Source: Acanthornis magna (taxonomy: Eukaryota; Chordata; Aves; Passeriformes; Acanthizidae). Taken from it: a stretch of DNA of 64,000 bases. Of this stretch, positions 63,119-64,000 are shown one piece after another. The translations under genes were made by a program, and so were the position numbers. Under the pieces are notes generated by a model. The model saw nothing but the letters and a program-made list of their open reading frames with translations. It did no database searches and was not told the origin of the DNA. The stretch spans positions 13,821,501 to 13,885,500 of the forward strand of contig JAWUZG010000036.1 in the NCBI GenBank assembly GCA_036785705.1, written 5' to 3'. The stretch's first letter is position 1; each line of letters begins with the position of its first letter.

Positions 63119-64000
63119 CTCCCAGTGATTAAAAATAATCAGGAGGAGTCAAAATAAATAAGATTATAATTACCCTATAACAATCAAACATAAAGTCATC
63201 ACATTTTGCAAGCCAGGTCCCAAATGGAGGCAAAAGTGGTGTTCCACATTTGCAAATACTTCTGTAAACTGATTACCTCTTCCCTCAATTAACATCTCTT
63301 GTGTAAGTAGACTCAAAGGATATTTGAACAACATACACAGGCCACATAACCTGAGTTAAGTAAGGTCATGAAATGCATGCAAGCAACAGAGTAGCAGAAA
63401 AATACTGATTGGCACCACCGGCATTCAAGTGGTTTTTTGGAGAGAGGTGCAAAATTTAAATTTGTTAGCTACAAACGCCTTTGATCATGGAGTGAGCGGC
63501 CTACACAAGAGGAATATTTAGAGCTGTGTCCCACATACGGCTCCTTCGCAGCCTTCCCTTGGAAAGAGGGAATATCCACCACACTTGAAAAACAACTAAC
63601 AGTCTGCATGAGCTTGGAAAAGCATGTTTGAATATAGATCATAATTTAATTTTGCTTTGTTATTCCTAAATGCATTTGTAATGGCTAATACTATTCTTCT
63701 ATACATGTCAGGCAACAAGACCTGTAATTCCAGCAGAAATCTCTGGTAAGTATAGAGGGAGAGCTGAATATCCTGTGGAGTCCATGAATATTCTATGGAT
63801 AGCCAAGTAATCATTCTTCAAATGAAGGTTCTTGTCAGATCAGAACAGTCAGAGCTGATTAAATCATGCTTGGTTTATTGGTATTGTCTCAGCATCCCAC
63901 CGATTAAAGCAGAAACTAGTTTAATAGGACATGTGAACAAGATTCGACTTTATTTTTATTATTCAGCTGAAAAAATGGGATGTTTTCAAACAAGTTGTGA
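63119..64000. other. Non-coding DNA to window end
   Basis: AT-rich sequence after the CR1 tail. Frames are under 75 codons and nothing recognisable was seen. Confidence 0.6.

Overview
The window looks like nuclear DNA from a bird, most likely a songbird. Every interspersed repeat I can name fits an avian genome. There are several CR1 LINE copies ending in the CR1-type 3' tail (a cccttccaacccaaac-like motif followed by ATTCTATG-like repeats). There are two solo retroviral LTRs, one of a type I associate with passerine genomes. There are also faint remnants of old palindromic amniote repeats. The rest is AT-rich and CpG-poor, with many short chance reading frames. I found no host gene with a recognisable protein family, no tRNA or rRNA gene and no CRISPR array. 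I read it as intergenic or deep intronic sequence. The organism call rests on remembered repeat families, not on a database search.

Layout, left to right. 1-6.1 kb is unremarkable apart from a (TA)10 run. 6.1-6.5 kb holds two broken LINE reverse-transcriptase fragments. 9,408-10,005 is a minus-strand solo LTR with a perfect 6-bp target-site duplication and CCAAT-bearing 43-44 bp repeats in U3. 10-30.5 kb is mostly unannotated; it includes an AT-rich block at 16.4-16.75 kb, a CR1 tail near 18.75 kb, an exon-like frame near 26.0 kb, a small CpG cluster near 26.5 kb and a 179-codon unidentified frame near 29.3 kb. A short CR1 3' end lies at 30.55-30.81 kb. 38,990-39,313 is a long, uninterrupted (AAGGG)n array of about 65 units.

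40.76-43.5 kb is a minus-strand CR1 that reaches well 5' but has lost most of its reverse transcriptase. 46.83-48.77 kb is a second minus-strand CR1, with endonuclease and reverse-transcriptase parts joined by an internal deletion. 51.93-52.42 kb holds a decayed minus-strand coding stretch that I cannot name. 54.72-55.35 kb is a plus-strand solo LTR. 61.91-63.12 kb is a 5'-truncated plus-strand CR1 with a 32-bp tandem duplication over the degraded catalytic region.

No genes can be shown to work together here. The recognisable content is dead transposon sequence. The items most worth checking are the unidentified decayed frame at 51.9-52.4 kb, the (AAGGG)n array and the exon-like frame at 25.94-26.13 kb. 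I did not find a convincing new biological system.
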